13,507 nt of DNA. It comes from G021776435 sp046756245 (GTDB lineage Bacteria; Pseudomonadota; Alphaproteobacteria; Caulobacterales; Parvularculaceae). Positions 1 through 7,050 of this stretch are shown in pieces. The stretch spans positions 1 through 13,507 of the forward strand of contig JBHHVZ010000076.1 in assembly GCA_046756245.1 (NCBI GenBank). Direction: 5' to 3'. Positions within the stretch are counted from its first letter, which is position 1. Every line of letters starts with the position of its first letter. The notes under the pieces are model-generated. The model was not told the DNA's origin. It saw nothing but the letters and a program-made list of their open reading frames with translations, and searched no databases. A program made the translations under genes and the position numbers.

Positions 1-115
1 CGGCCCCGGGATGACAGTGCGCGGTTGAGAGAAAAGTTCCCACGCCTGCATTTCACTGCCGCCCCGGAATGACGGTGAAGGTTAGAACTTCAATGGCGCC
101 GGAATTCACAGGCCA
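1..115. repeat. Intergenic stretch with two CCGGAATGAC repeat copies
   Basis: This is the non-coding end of the window, downstream of the GIY-YIG gene stop. It holds two copies of a short repeat core. A variant, CCCCGGGATGACAG, lies at about 5-18 and CCCCGGAATGACGG at about 62-75. The same core recurs at 555-566 and 588-600 on this strand and inverted at 427-438. Only the GIY-YIG gene lies between the left and right groups. I see no other gene here. Confidence 0.6.
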
Positions 116-400
116 TCAACGCAGCCCGAAATACAAATCGTTCCAGTGCGGATTAACGGATTCGATCAACTCGATTTTCCATTGCCGTTTCCATTTCTTG
201 AGGGTTTTTTCGCGGTCAATAGCGTCGACGATGCGGTCGAACGATTCATAATAGACAAGCCGCTTGATCTTGTATCGGCTCGCGAAGTCTGAACCGCGGC
301 CCTCGCGGTGAGCGTAGGCGCGTTCGTTAAGATTGCCGGTGACGCCGATATAGAGCGTTCCGTTCTTCCGGCTGGCGAGGATATAGACGTAATAGGCCAT
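116..400 (-). CDS. GIY-YIG domain endonuclease-like small protein (UPF0213/YhbQ type)
   Basis: A 94-residue, single-domain GIY-YIG nuclease-fold protein. The two strand motifs are present as YVYIL (residues 4-8) and LYIGVT (16-21). Conserved basic residues follow (R27, H31), and a glutamate sits in the REKTLKKWKR helix (E64), the usual metal-binding Glu position of the family. The C-terminus carries the NPHWNDL segment typical of stand-alone members. Family members are small predicted nucleases whose cellular role is mostly unclear; the substrate here is unknown. The ATG at 398-400 has an AGGA ribosome binding site six bases upstream. That site lies in the loop of a small inverted repeat, TGTTAT/ATAACA (402-418). 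The gene is isolated and surrounded by CCGGAATGAC repeats, which suggests it may belong with them. The family assignment is firm; the function is not. Confidence 0.88.
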   Translation of the reverse strand: MAYYVYILASRKNGTLYIGVTGNLNERAYAHREGRGSDFASRYKIKRLVYYESFDRIVDAIDREKTLKKWKRQWKIELIESVNPHWNDLYFGLR

Positions 401-401
401 G

Positions 402-418
402 TGTTATCCTACATAACA
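402..418 (-). promoter_or_regulatory. Small hairpin presenting the GIY-YIG gene ribosome binding site
   Basis: The 6-bp arms TGTTAT (402-407) and ATAACA (413-418) enclose a five-base loop that reads GTAGG on the coding strand. The AGGA Shine-Dalgarno of the GIY-YIG gene spans the loop and the first stem base. The stem is AT-rich and weak, so it may have no effect. It is recorded because it overlaps the initiation site exactly. Confidence 0.3.
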
Positions 419-426
419 GCCCCTTA

Positions 427-566
427 CTGTCATTCCGGAAATCGCGTGAGCGATTATCCGGAATCCATTCCTGAGCATTGCCTTTTGCGCCGGCCTCGCC
501 ATTGGTCGCGGGGACAGGCTCAGGAATGGATTCCGGGTCCCGCCCTTGGCGGTCCCGGAATGACAG
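427..566. repeat. Nested inverted repeat made of two head-to-head REP-like units
   Basis: Two inverted copies of one unit face each other. The outer arms CTGTCATTCCGG (427-438 and, inverted, 555-566) match over 12 of 12 bases. The inner arms CCGGAATCCATTCCTGAGC (458-476 and, inverted, 518-536) match over 19 of 19. Within each unit ATTCCGG pairs with CCGGAAT, making a hairpin of its own. The tips differ in sequence yet both fold: AATCGC-GTGA-GCGATT on the left (440-455), and CCGCC-CTT-GGCGG on the right (540-552). About 41 bp separate the units. The arrangement resembles REP/BIME-type bacterial intergenic mosaics. No protein of the element's own is encoded inside it. Confidence 0.85.
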
Positions 567-585
567 GGAGGGGTTTGCTGTTGAG

Positions 586-600
586 CGCCCCGGAATGACG
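586..600 (+). repeat. Additional CCGGAATGAC repeat copy
   Basis: A further partial copy of the repeat core (CCCCGGAATGACG) lies 21 bp beyond the nested inverted repeat and 30 bp before the stop of the next minus-strand gene. Together with 427-566 it fills most of the 230-bp gap between the two flanking genes. I see no gene in that gap. Confidence 0.6.
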
Positions 601-630
601 AGGACGAAAGGGGCGGGTGAAGCTGCTTTA

Positions 631-1374
631 TCAGGGACGCCAGCGGTTCTCCTCGCGCCACGCCTCGAACCCTTCCCGCCATTCGTGGTAAGCCTTTTCG
701 GCGGCGGCGTAGTCGGCGGCGCATTGTTTCGCCGCATTCAATTCGCGCCAGTAAGGCGACTCTTCATTCGGGAAGAGTTCGCTGTTCGACGGCAGGGGGA
801 CGTCATACGGATGCAAGGGCGGTTCGGGATAGTCGTAAGGCCATTCGAAATCGATGGACTGTCTCTCCTCCAAAAGCCTGAAATGCGGCCCGTAAACCGT
901 TTCAACGAACGCATCGTAAAAACTTTCCCGCGGAAACCCATAGGGCAGGAGCTGCGCCTTCTGCGCGCCGAATGTCAGCACAAGGCCGGCGATGAACGCG
1001 CCTTGCGCGACCGTCTCGACAAGATTTTTACGAAGCGACTGAAGTGCGAATGTCCGTATAACAAAGATAACGGCGATTAGCAGAATTGTGGATCCAAGAA
1101 CTTGCAGCAAGGCGCGATTGTCAAACCAGCCTGACAACATGGCGTCGGCATAGGAACAGCCATTCGTCACTGTGATCGAAAACATTAGGAGCGTTACGTA
1201 GAAATAGCCGAAGCCGAGCAAAAGACTGAAAACGCCGACAGCGTCCACTGGCGCCGCTTTCGATTCGCCGCTCGCTTGCGTGAAAGCCTGAATAAAGTTT
1301 CTGCGCCCATCCGCTTTCCCTTTATTCAGGAAATGTAAGTAATTCCCGGGCGGGACGCTACAGATATTGCTCAA
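631..1374 (-). CDS. Hypothetical membrane protein with acidic aromatic-rich tail
   Basis: A 247-residue protein that I do not recognise. Three hydrophobic segments are visible at about residues 46-70, 88-107 and 122-140. The first 45 residues are polar. The last 100 residues are soluble and rich in Trp, Tyr, Pro and Glu, with an EWPYDYPEPPLHPYD stretch near residue 180. The start is a TTG at 1372-1374. An in-frame TAG lies 27 bp upstream, and no ATG occurs before the first membrane segment, so TTG is the best choice. No clear Shine-Dalgarno is present. Parts of the gene are clearly AT-richer than the neighbours (about 38% GC at 1021-1080), which hints at acquisition by transfer. It is divergent from the ABC exporter gene. 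That it is a real coding region is likely but not certain. Confidence 0.65.
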   Translation of the reverse strand: MSNICSVPPGNYLHFLNKGKADGRRNFIQAFTQASGESKAAPVDAVGVFSLLLGFGYFYVTLLMFSITVTNGCSYADAMLSGWFDNRALLQVLGSTILLIAVIFVIRTFALQSLRKNLVETVAQGAFIAGLVLTFGAQKAQLLPYGFPRESFYDAFVETVYGPHFRLLEERQSIDFEWPYDYPEPPLHPYDVPLPSNSELFPNEESPYWRELNAAKQCAADYAAAEKAYHEWREGFEAWREENRWRP

Positions 1375-1422
1375 TGTGTTTGTAGCAAGTGAGGCGCCCT
1401 ACAGGGCTTAGTCGCACGGAAG

Positions 1423-1451
1423 AATTCCTCCCTCGCTTGCGGGGGAAGAAT
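1423..1451. repeat. Degenerate palindromic repeat upstream of the exporter gene
   Basis: An imperfect hairpin joins TTCCTCCCTCGC (1425-1436) to GCGGGGGAAGAA (1439-1450), with 10 of 12 bases pairing. The GCGGGGGAAGAAT half is identical to 8851-8863, so this is a partial copy of the family seen after ilvD. It lies inside the longest possible reading frame of the exporter. That is a reason to reject the upstream GTG (1389) as the start. Confidence 0.55.
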
Positions 1452-1523
1452 GGAACCAGCCGTCATCGCCGCCGCCGATCAAAACGCCCTTGCTTCTCGC
1501 GCGCGCGTGGCCATTTTGGGGGC

Positions 1524-3401
1524 ATGGCTCACGACCGCGCCCGATTTGGTCCGCCCGGTCCCGACGTTGAGGCGGCGTCTGCGAAGCCCGCCGACGGGGG
1601 GCGGGGGTTTTTGCGCGCCGTCGGGCGCATGCTCGCGGTTCTGGCGCGCCCCGAACTGAAGCGCTGGCGATGGCGCATGGGCGCCGCGCTGGCGCTCACC
1701 GTCGCGGCCAAAGGCTTTGCGGTCTCGGCGCCGGTCTTCATGGGGCGCGGCATCAATGCGCTCGCGGCGCCGGGCGAGGCGGGCGGCGTTGCGTCGGCCG
1801 GGGCGGCGTTTGTCGGCTTCTTCATCCTGTTCGCGGCCGCGCGGTTTTTCTCGAACGCGCTGCCTTACGGGCGCGACGCGTTTTTTTCGCGGGTAACGCA
1901 GGACGCCAACCGCCTCGTCGCGGTCGAAGCCTTCCATCACGCCCAGCGCCAGTCGCTGCAGTTTCACCTGACGCGGCAGGCCGGCGCGCTCAATCGCATT
2001 ATCGAGCGCGGCGCCGGCGCGATGGAGTTTCTCCTGCGTTTTCTCGCCTTCAATATCGGCCCGACCATTATCGAGCTCGTTCTCGCCGCGGTCGTGCTGG
2101 CGACGCTTTACGGCGCCGGGTTTTCGCTGATCGCGGTGGCGACGATCTTCGCCTATGCGGTGTTCACCATCCTCGTCACCGAATGGCGCAACCGCCAGCG
2201 GCGCGCCATGAACGAGGCCGACGCCGCCTTCCGCGCGCTCGCCATGGATACGTTCACAAACTTCGAGACAGTGAAGACATTCGGCGCCGAGGCGCGCGAG
2301 GCGGTGCGCTACGACCGCGCCGTCAAGCATTATAGCGACCGTTATGTGCGCATCATGCAGTCGCTCAGCATTTTGAATATCGGGCAGGAATTCTTCATGG
2401 CCGGCGGGCTGCTGGCGATCGCGCTGCTTGCGGGCTTCGGCGTGCGCGGCGGCGCCATGCAGGCGGGCGACGTGGCGACCGTCGTCCTGATGCTCGTCAA
2501 TATCTACCGCCCGCTGAATATTCTCGGCTTCGCCTGGCGCGAGATCAAACAGGGCGCCGTCGACATCGAAAAGCTTTACGATCTGCTCGATATGAGGCCC
2601 GAAATCGAAGACGCGCCGGATGCGCGCGATTATGCGCCGAAGGAAGGCGCAATCCGCTTCGAGACCGTTTCGTTCACGCATAAGGGCCGGGCGGCCGGAC
2701 TAGACGATGTGAGCTTCGACGTTCCCGGCGGCGCCTTTATCGGCATTGTCGGCCCGAGCGGCGCCGGCAAATCGACGCTTCTGAAGCTTCTGTTCCGGTT
2801 CTACGAACCCGACGCCGGGCGCATTCTGGTCGACGGGCAGGATTTGCGCGACCTCACGCAGAACTCCCTGCGCGCGCATCTCGGGCTGGTGCCGCAGGAC
2901 GTGGCGCTCTTCAACGACAGCTTGCGCATGAATGTCGCCTACGCCAAACCCGACGCCGACGACGCCGAGATCATGGCGGCGGCGGAGCGCGCCCAGCTCG
3001 GCGCGTTTATCGACAGCTTGCCGCTGGGGCTCGATACCCCCGTCGGCGAGCGGGGCCTCAAACTTTCCGGCGGCGAACGTCAGCGGGTCGGCATTGCGCG
3101 CGCGATTTTGCGCGACCCGCCCATTCTCATTCTCGACGAGGCGACCTCCTCGCTCGACTCGGCGACGGAAGAGGAGGTGCAGGCCGCGCTCAAGGAAGCC
3201 GCGCGCGGGCGCACCACCATCGCCGTCGCCCACCGCCTGTCGACGGTCGCCGGGGCCGATCTCATCCTTGTGTTCGATGAAGGCCGCATTGTCGAGCGCG
3301 GCCGCAATGACGCGCTCATCGCTGCGAACGGTCTTTATGCAGCGCTTTGGCGCCGGCAGACCGGCGAGGAGGCCCCGGCCGAAGCGCGGGCCGCGGAATA
3401 A
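1524..3401 (+). CDS. ABC exporter, Atm1/HMT1 type (fused membrane and ATPase domains)
   Basis: A half-transporter of 625 residues that should work as a homodimer in the inner membrane. The first ~45 residues are cytosolic, and a six-helix exporter domain spans about 45-335. It contains the segments FHLTRQAGALNRIIERG and EFLLRFLAFNIGPT, characteristic of the Atm1 branch. The ATPase domain has Walker A GPSGAGKST (410-418), signature LSGGERQ (514-520), Walker B ILILDE with catalytic E539, and switch His H570, so it looks active. Bacterial Atm1 proteins export glutathione-linked compounds and heavy-metal conjugates, and the mitochondrial relatives support cytosolic Fe-S and haem metabolism. The substrate here is inferred, not shown. 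The reading frame stays open back to a GTG at 1389, but that extension is Arg-rich and crosses an intergenic repeat. ATG 1524 gives the family's usual length. The gene ends 9 bp from the convergent kinase stop. Confidence 0.92.
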   Translation: MAHDRARFGPPGPDVEAASAKPADGGRGFLRAVGRMLAVLARPELKRWRWRMGAALALTVAAKGFAVSAPVFMGRGINALAAPGEAGGVASAGAAFVGFFILFAAARFFSNALPYGRDAFFSRVTQDANRLVAVEAFHHAQRQSLQFHLTRQAGALNRIIERGAGAMEFLLRFLAFNIGPTIIELVLAAVVLATLYGAGFSLIAVATIFAYAVFTILVTEWRNRQRRAMNEADAAFRALAMDTFTNFETVKTFGAEAREAVRYDRAVKHYSDRYVRIMQSLSILNIGQEFFMAGGLLAIALLAGFGVRGGAMQAGDVATVVLMLVNIYRPLNILGFAWREIKQGAVDIEKLYDLLDMRPEIEDAPDARDYAPKEGAIRFETVSFTHKGRAAGLDDVSFDVPGGAFIGIVGPSGAGKSTLLKLLFRFYEPDAGRILVDGQDLRDLTQNSLRAHLGLVPQDVALFNDSLRMNVAYAKPDADDAEIMAAAERAQLGAFIDSLPLGLDTPVGERGLKLSGGERQRVGIARAILRDPPILILDEATSSLDSATEEEVQAALKEAARGRTTIAVAHRLSTVAGADLILVFDEGRIVERGRNDALIAANGLYAALWRRQTGEEAPAEARAAE

Positions 3402-3410
3402 GCGAAAGGA

Positions 3411-6400
3411 TTAGCCGAGCGCGGCGTCGTCTTCCGCGTGCTCGCTCCACAAAGCGAGCGCTTTTTCGAGCGCGTCCTGTTTGACCGGCTTCGGGAGATA
3501 ATCGTCCATGCCGGCGTCGAGACAGCGCTGCCGGTCCTCGCGCATGGCGTGGGCTGTGACGCCGATGATCGGCACGCGACGGCCGGTCTCTTGCTGAATT
3601 TTGCGCAAAGCTTTGCAAGCCTCGATGCCGTCCATTTCGGGCATGGAAATATCCATCAGCACCATGTCGGGCGTATCGGCCTTGTATTTTTCGACCGCCT
3701 CTTTGCCGTCGGCGGTGAGCGTCACATTGCAAACCAGCTTTTCAAGCATCGCCTTGATGACCATCTGGTTCACCGTATTGTCCTCGGCGACCAGAACTTC
3801 CAGCGGCGCGCCATTGGGCGTAAACGCGCAATGCGCCGCTTCGGATTTTGATTCCCCGCCACCAGCCGCATTGGCGAGTTTCGCGCCGGCCTTTTTGAGC
3901 TTCTTGACCGATCGTTCTTCGAGGGCGGTGACCGTGGCGTCGAGCAGCATGGAGGCGCGAGCGGGCTTGACCAGGTAAGCGTCGAACAGCTCGCTCGCGA
4001 TGCGGCCCGGATCGCCCTTGCGTCCGGCGGACGTCAATAGAATAAGCGGCGTGGCGGATAGAGTTTCTTCCGCCTTGATGCGTTTGGCGAGTTGAACGCC
4101 GTTCATCAGCGGCATCTGATAATCGACCACCGCGATCGAATAGGGATAACCGTTGCCCGTGCGCTTTTTCATCATCGCGAGCGCTTCCGACGCGCTTGAC
4201 GCCGTGTCGGCGGCCAGCCCCCATGCTGATAACTGCTCAAGAAGAATTTTCCGATTGGTCTCGTTATCGTCGACAATCAATCCGCGGGCGTTGTCGAATA
4301 TGTTGGGCGGCGGCGCTATGGCGTCGACAGCGTTTTCGTCGACGGCCAGCGGCATGTGAATAATAAAAGACGATCCCTTGCCGATCTCGCTTTCGACTTC
4401 AATGGTTCCGCCCATCGCTTCGATAATACGGCGGCTTATCGCCAGGCCCAGTCCGGCCCCGTCATGGCGGCGCGCAGCCGTGCCGTCCACCTGCTCGAAC
4501 TTGTCGAAGATCGCATTGAGTTTCTCTTTTGGAATGCCGCTTCCCGTATCGCGCACGGCGATTGTTATGTCGGCGACTTCGCCCCGCCTGCGACCATCGA
4601 TTTCGACAATAACGTTCCCTTCGTCGGTGAATTTCACGGCATTGCCGACCAGGTTCGTGACGATCTGACGTATACGTCCAGCGTCGCCAAGGAATTTATC
4701 TCCGAGCGCAGGCTTGTAGCGGACCATCATCTCAAGGCCCTTTTCCTGGACCCGAAGCGCCATGAGCGAGGCGACATCCTCGATCGCGGCGCGCAGATTG
4801 AAGGGTTCCGCCACAATCTTGAGCTTGCCGGCCTCGAGCCGGGAGAAGTCGAGTATATCATTGATAATCTTGAGCAAATTATCACCGGAACTGACGATGA
4901 CCTGGGCCATTTCACGCTGCTTGACCGAAAGTTCGGTATCGAGCAGCAGCGACGCCATGCCAACGACTCCATTCATTGGCGTACGGATCTCGTGGCTCAT
5001 ATTCGCCAGAAACTCGGACTTTGCGCGATTGGCGGCCTCAGCGGTTTCTTTGGCGGCGAGAAGGTCATTGGAAAGTTGCTTGAGTTGCTCCTCGCGCTCC
5101 ACCATCTCGGTGATGTCGCTGTAGGTGACGACGATCCCGCCATTCGGCCTCGACCGCGCGTCTTCCTGAATGATCTTGCCGTCGGTCTGGCGCCGCGTCG
5201 TGCGAACCGTTTTTCCTTCATCCAGGCGCTTCGTCATGCTTTGCATATATTCCTCGGTTGAGGAAACGTCATAGACGCCCGCCTTGACGCCAAGCTCAAT
5301 CGCTGGCCGGATATCTGCGCCGACAGCCCAGAATTCTTCGGGAAGACCTGAAATTTTCCATGCTTTTTCGTTTCGTGCGACGATCTTCAGGTCGGAGTTC
5401 AGAACCAGCAGGCCCTCAGCCATGCACTCGAATACTTCGTTGAGAAGCTGGGTGCGCTTTTCAAGATCTTCGGTGCGTTGACGGACAGTCTCTTCGAGAG
5501 CCGCGTTCGTCTCTTCAAGCAGCTTGTTCGCGCGCTCGGCCTCTTCATGCGCTTCGACCTCCGCCGTCACGTCGCGGGCGACGCCGCGGTAGCCCTTGAA
5601 CGTTCCCCTTTCATCGAAAATTGGCTTGGCGCTTCTGCTTACCCAGAGCGTCTTTCCCGTCGCATCCGTGTAGGTGGTGAAGAGGTCTCTGAACGGTTCG
5701 TGATTCTCTAGGTGTTTGACGAATTCATTCCATTCTTCCTGTGTTCGCGTCGTGCGCAATTTCGCCAGGTGCCGGCCGATAACGGCTTTATGATCGACTC
5801 CCGTGATCTCGCTGGCGCGGGTTGAAATGTAGGAATAACAAAGATTTTCGTCTGCTTCCCACGTCCAGTCGCTGGCGCTTTCGGTGAAGTCTCGGTAGCG
5901 CGTTTCGCTTTCGATGCGCGCCTGCTGGTCTGCAAGGCGGTCGGTAATGTCGGAGGTCCATCCGCGCATGCCGATAAAGTCGCCGCGCTCGTCAATATAA
6001 GGAGAAAAGGACGATTCCACGATGCGGGTTTCGCCGTCCGCATTCACCAACGAATAACGAATATCTCGGGCCGGCTGTCGTGTGCGTAATGCATCAATCA
6101 GCCGTCGGCGCCCGTCTTCATAGCCTTCGCCAAAATTCTGTGAGAGACGATCCAGCAAGTTAATGCCGACCGCCTCCTCGACAGTTCTCTTTATGTATTC
6201 GCTGAAATTCGGCGACACGTAGGTCAACCGTAAATCGGCGTCCGTCTCCCACGCCCAGTCGGACGCAAGCTCCATAAACGTGCGCAATGTGTCGGCGGAG
6301 TAGCGAGCCGCGTTCTCCTTTTCCGCTTCTTTGAGTGCGGCCTCGGAAATAAAAGCGCCGATGCGGGAAAATTGCAGAATCGCCGCCATGATGGAGGCGA

Positions 6401-6944
6401 TAAGAAATACGGAAAGAATAACCAGCAGAGAGTCGCCTGTAATCGCCAGAATCAAACTGTAGGGCAGGATGCAGGCGGTTATGGCGATGGAGGCGATGCG
6501 CGGCGCGGGGGCGAGCGATATGCCTGCCCCGACGCCGCAAAACGCCGTCCAAAATGCGAGAAGGATATGATTGTCCAGGTTGCCGACGCTGCACAAATAA
6601 ATCGCGATCAACGAGCACGTCGCGCCCAGTCCAAGCGCAAGACGCATGACGTCGTTGACGGTCGCGCGCTTTTCGTCGGCTGTGAGCGCGTCGATATTCA
6701 GATTGAGCCAGAATGGAATCCGCAAAAGGAGATAGGTCAAAAAAAGCGCATAGGCGGACGCCACGATCCAGAAGGCGGCCCCGAGAAACTGATAGCCGAT
6801 GAACGCAGAGCACAGCGCAATGGCGACGAGCATCTGCGGCAATTGCCGTTTGAGTTCGCGCAATTGCCGGTCTACGACCGCGTCCGGCGTCGACGAATCG
6901 ACAGCGCAGAAAATCCGGCGCAGGCGTTTCACTTCCTGAGGCAT
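3411..6944 (-). CDS. Membrane-bound hybrid histidine kinase with three PAS and two receiver domains
   Basis: A sensor kinase of 1177 residues. About six membrane helices (residues 34-190) are followed by two PAS domains that start with ASDW motifs (~218 and ~348). A coiled-coil linker (~455-497) and a third PAS of the PAS_7 type (~498-620) come next. The kinase core has phospho-acceptor H651 in MSHEIRTPMNG and intact ATP-binding motifs (NLVGNAVKF, DTGSGIP, FDKFEQVD, GAGLGLAISRR). Two receivers follow, with phospho-aspartates D941 (VVDYQMP) and D1098 (LMDISMP). No HPt or DNA-binding domain is present, so an external phosphotransfer partner is expected. The signal is unknown; PAS suggests redox, gas or a small ligand, but no cofactor motif is evident. 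The frame opens further upstream (TTG 7067, ATG 7016), but those starts run into ilvD or its leader. ATG 6944 follows GAGGGAGC and fits best. Confidence 0.93.
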   Translation of the reverse strand: MPQEVKRLRRIFCAVDSSTPDAVVDRQLRELKRQLPQMLVAIALCSAFIGYQFLGAAFWIVASAYALFLTYLLLRIPFWLNLNIDALTADEKRATVNDVMRLALGLGATCSLIAIYLCSVGNLDNHILLAFWTAFCGVGAGISLAPAPRIASIAITACILPYSLILAITGDSLLVILSVFLIASIMAAILQFSRIGAFISEAALKEAEKENAARYSADTLRTFMELASDWAWETDADLRLTYVSPNFSEYIKRTVEEAVGINLLDRLSQNFGEGYEDGRRRLIDALRTRQPARDIRYSLVNADGETRIVESSFSPYIDERGDFIGMRGWTSDITDRLADQQARIESETRYRDFTESASDWTWEADENLCYSYISTRASEITGVDHKAVIGRHLAKLRTTRTQEEWNEFVKHLENHEPFRDLFTTYTDATGKTLWVSRSAKPIFDERGTFKGYRGVARDVTAEVEAHEEAERANKLLEETNAALEETVRQRTEDLEKRTQLLNEVFECMAEGLLVLNSDLKIVARNEKAWKISGLPEEFWAVGADIRPAIELGVKAGVYDVSSTEEYMQSMTKRLDEGKTVRTTRRQTDGKIIQEDARSRPNGGIVVTYSDITEMVEREEQLKQLSNDLLAAKETAEAANRAKSEFLANMSHEIRTPMNGVVGMASLLLDTELSVKQREMAQVIVSSGDNLLKIINDILDFSRLEAGKLKIVAEPFNLRAAIEDVASLMALRVQEKGLEMMVRYKPALGDKFLGDAGRIRQIVTNLVGNAVKFTDEGNVIVEIDGRRRGEVADITIAVRDTGSGIPKEKLNAIFDKFEQVDGTAARRHDGAGLGLAISRRIIEAMGGTIEVESEIGKGSSFIIHMPLAVDENAVDAIAPPPNIFDNARGLIVDDNETNRKILLEQLSAWGLAADTASSASEALAMMKKRTGNGYPYSIAVVDYQMPLMNGVQLAKRIKAEETLSATPLILLTSAGRKGDPGRIASELFDAYLVKPARASMLLDATVTALEERSVKKLKKAGAKLANAAGGGESKSEAAHCAFTPNGAPLEVLVAEDNTVNQMVIKAMLEKLVCNVTLTADGKEAVEKYKADTPDMVLMDISMPEMDGIEACKALRKIQQETGRRVPIIGVTAHAMREDRQRCLDAGMDDYLPKPVKQDALEKALALWSEHAEDDAALG

Positions 6945-7050
6945 TGCGCAATAAAGCTCCCTCTTGGAGTAAGTGCGAGTATTGAAAATTAAGGTTAACG
7001 CTGCGTTCACAGTCATAACGGCCGGCGATACGGCTCGGATGGAGACGAAA
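6945..7050. promoter_or_regulatory. Divergent intergenic region between the kinase gene and ilvD
   Basis: This 106-bp space must carry the starts of both divergent transcripts unless the promoters lie inside the genes. Its middle (about 6975-7010) is AT-rich compared with its surroundings, as expected for promoter DNA. I could not find a convincing -35/-10 pair on either strand, nor a leader peptide or attenuator for ilvD. Confidence 0.4.
7041..7044 (+). promoter_or_regulatory. ilvD: Ribosome binding site deciding the ilvD start
   Basis: GGAG lies six bases before the ATG at 7051. This favours ATG 7051 over the in-frame ATG at 7039, which would contain the site in its second codon, and over the open frame that extends to 6973. 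The resulting N-terminus, MTRFDKSRLPSRHVTEG, is the usual one for this IlvD type. Confidence 0.7.

Noticed and set aside
308..1080. Overlapping open frames on both strands across the repeat region (for example 327-737, 404-724 minus; 478-1080 plus)
   Set aside because: They translate the repeat hairpins and the strand opposite the 631-1374 gene; the products are low-complexity, Arg/Pro-rich and show no domain.
1389..1523. Longer exporter reading frame from GTG 1389
   Set aside because: The extra 45 residues are Arg-rich and cross a palindromic intergenic repeat; the ATG at 1524 gives the normal family length.
1479..2681. 400-residue open frame antisense to the exporter
   Set aside because: Typical GC-rich shadow frame with Arg/Ala-rich composition; the plus strand has a complete, motif-bearing protein.
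6983..7003. Possible CtrA-type box (TTAAGGTTAAC) in the divergent region
   Set aside because: The two TTAA halves are only two bases apart rather than seven, so this does not fit the consensus.
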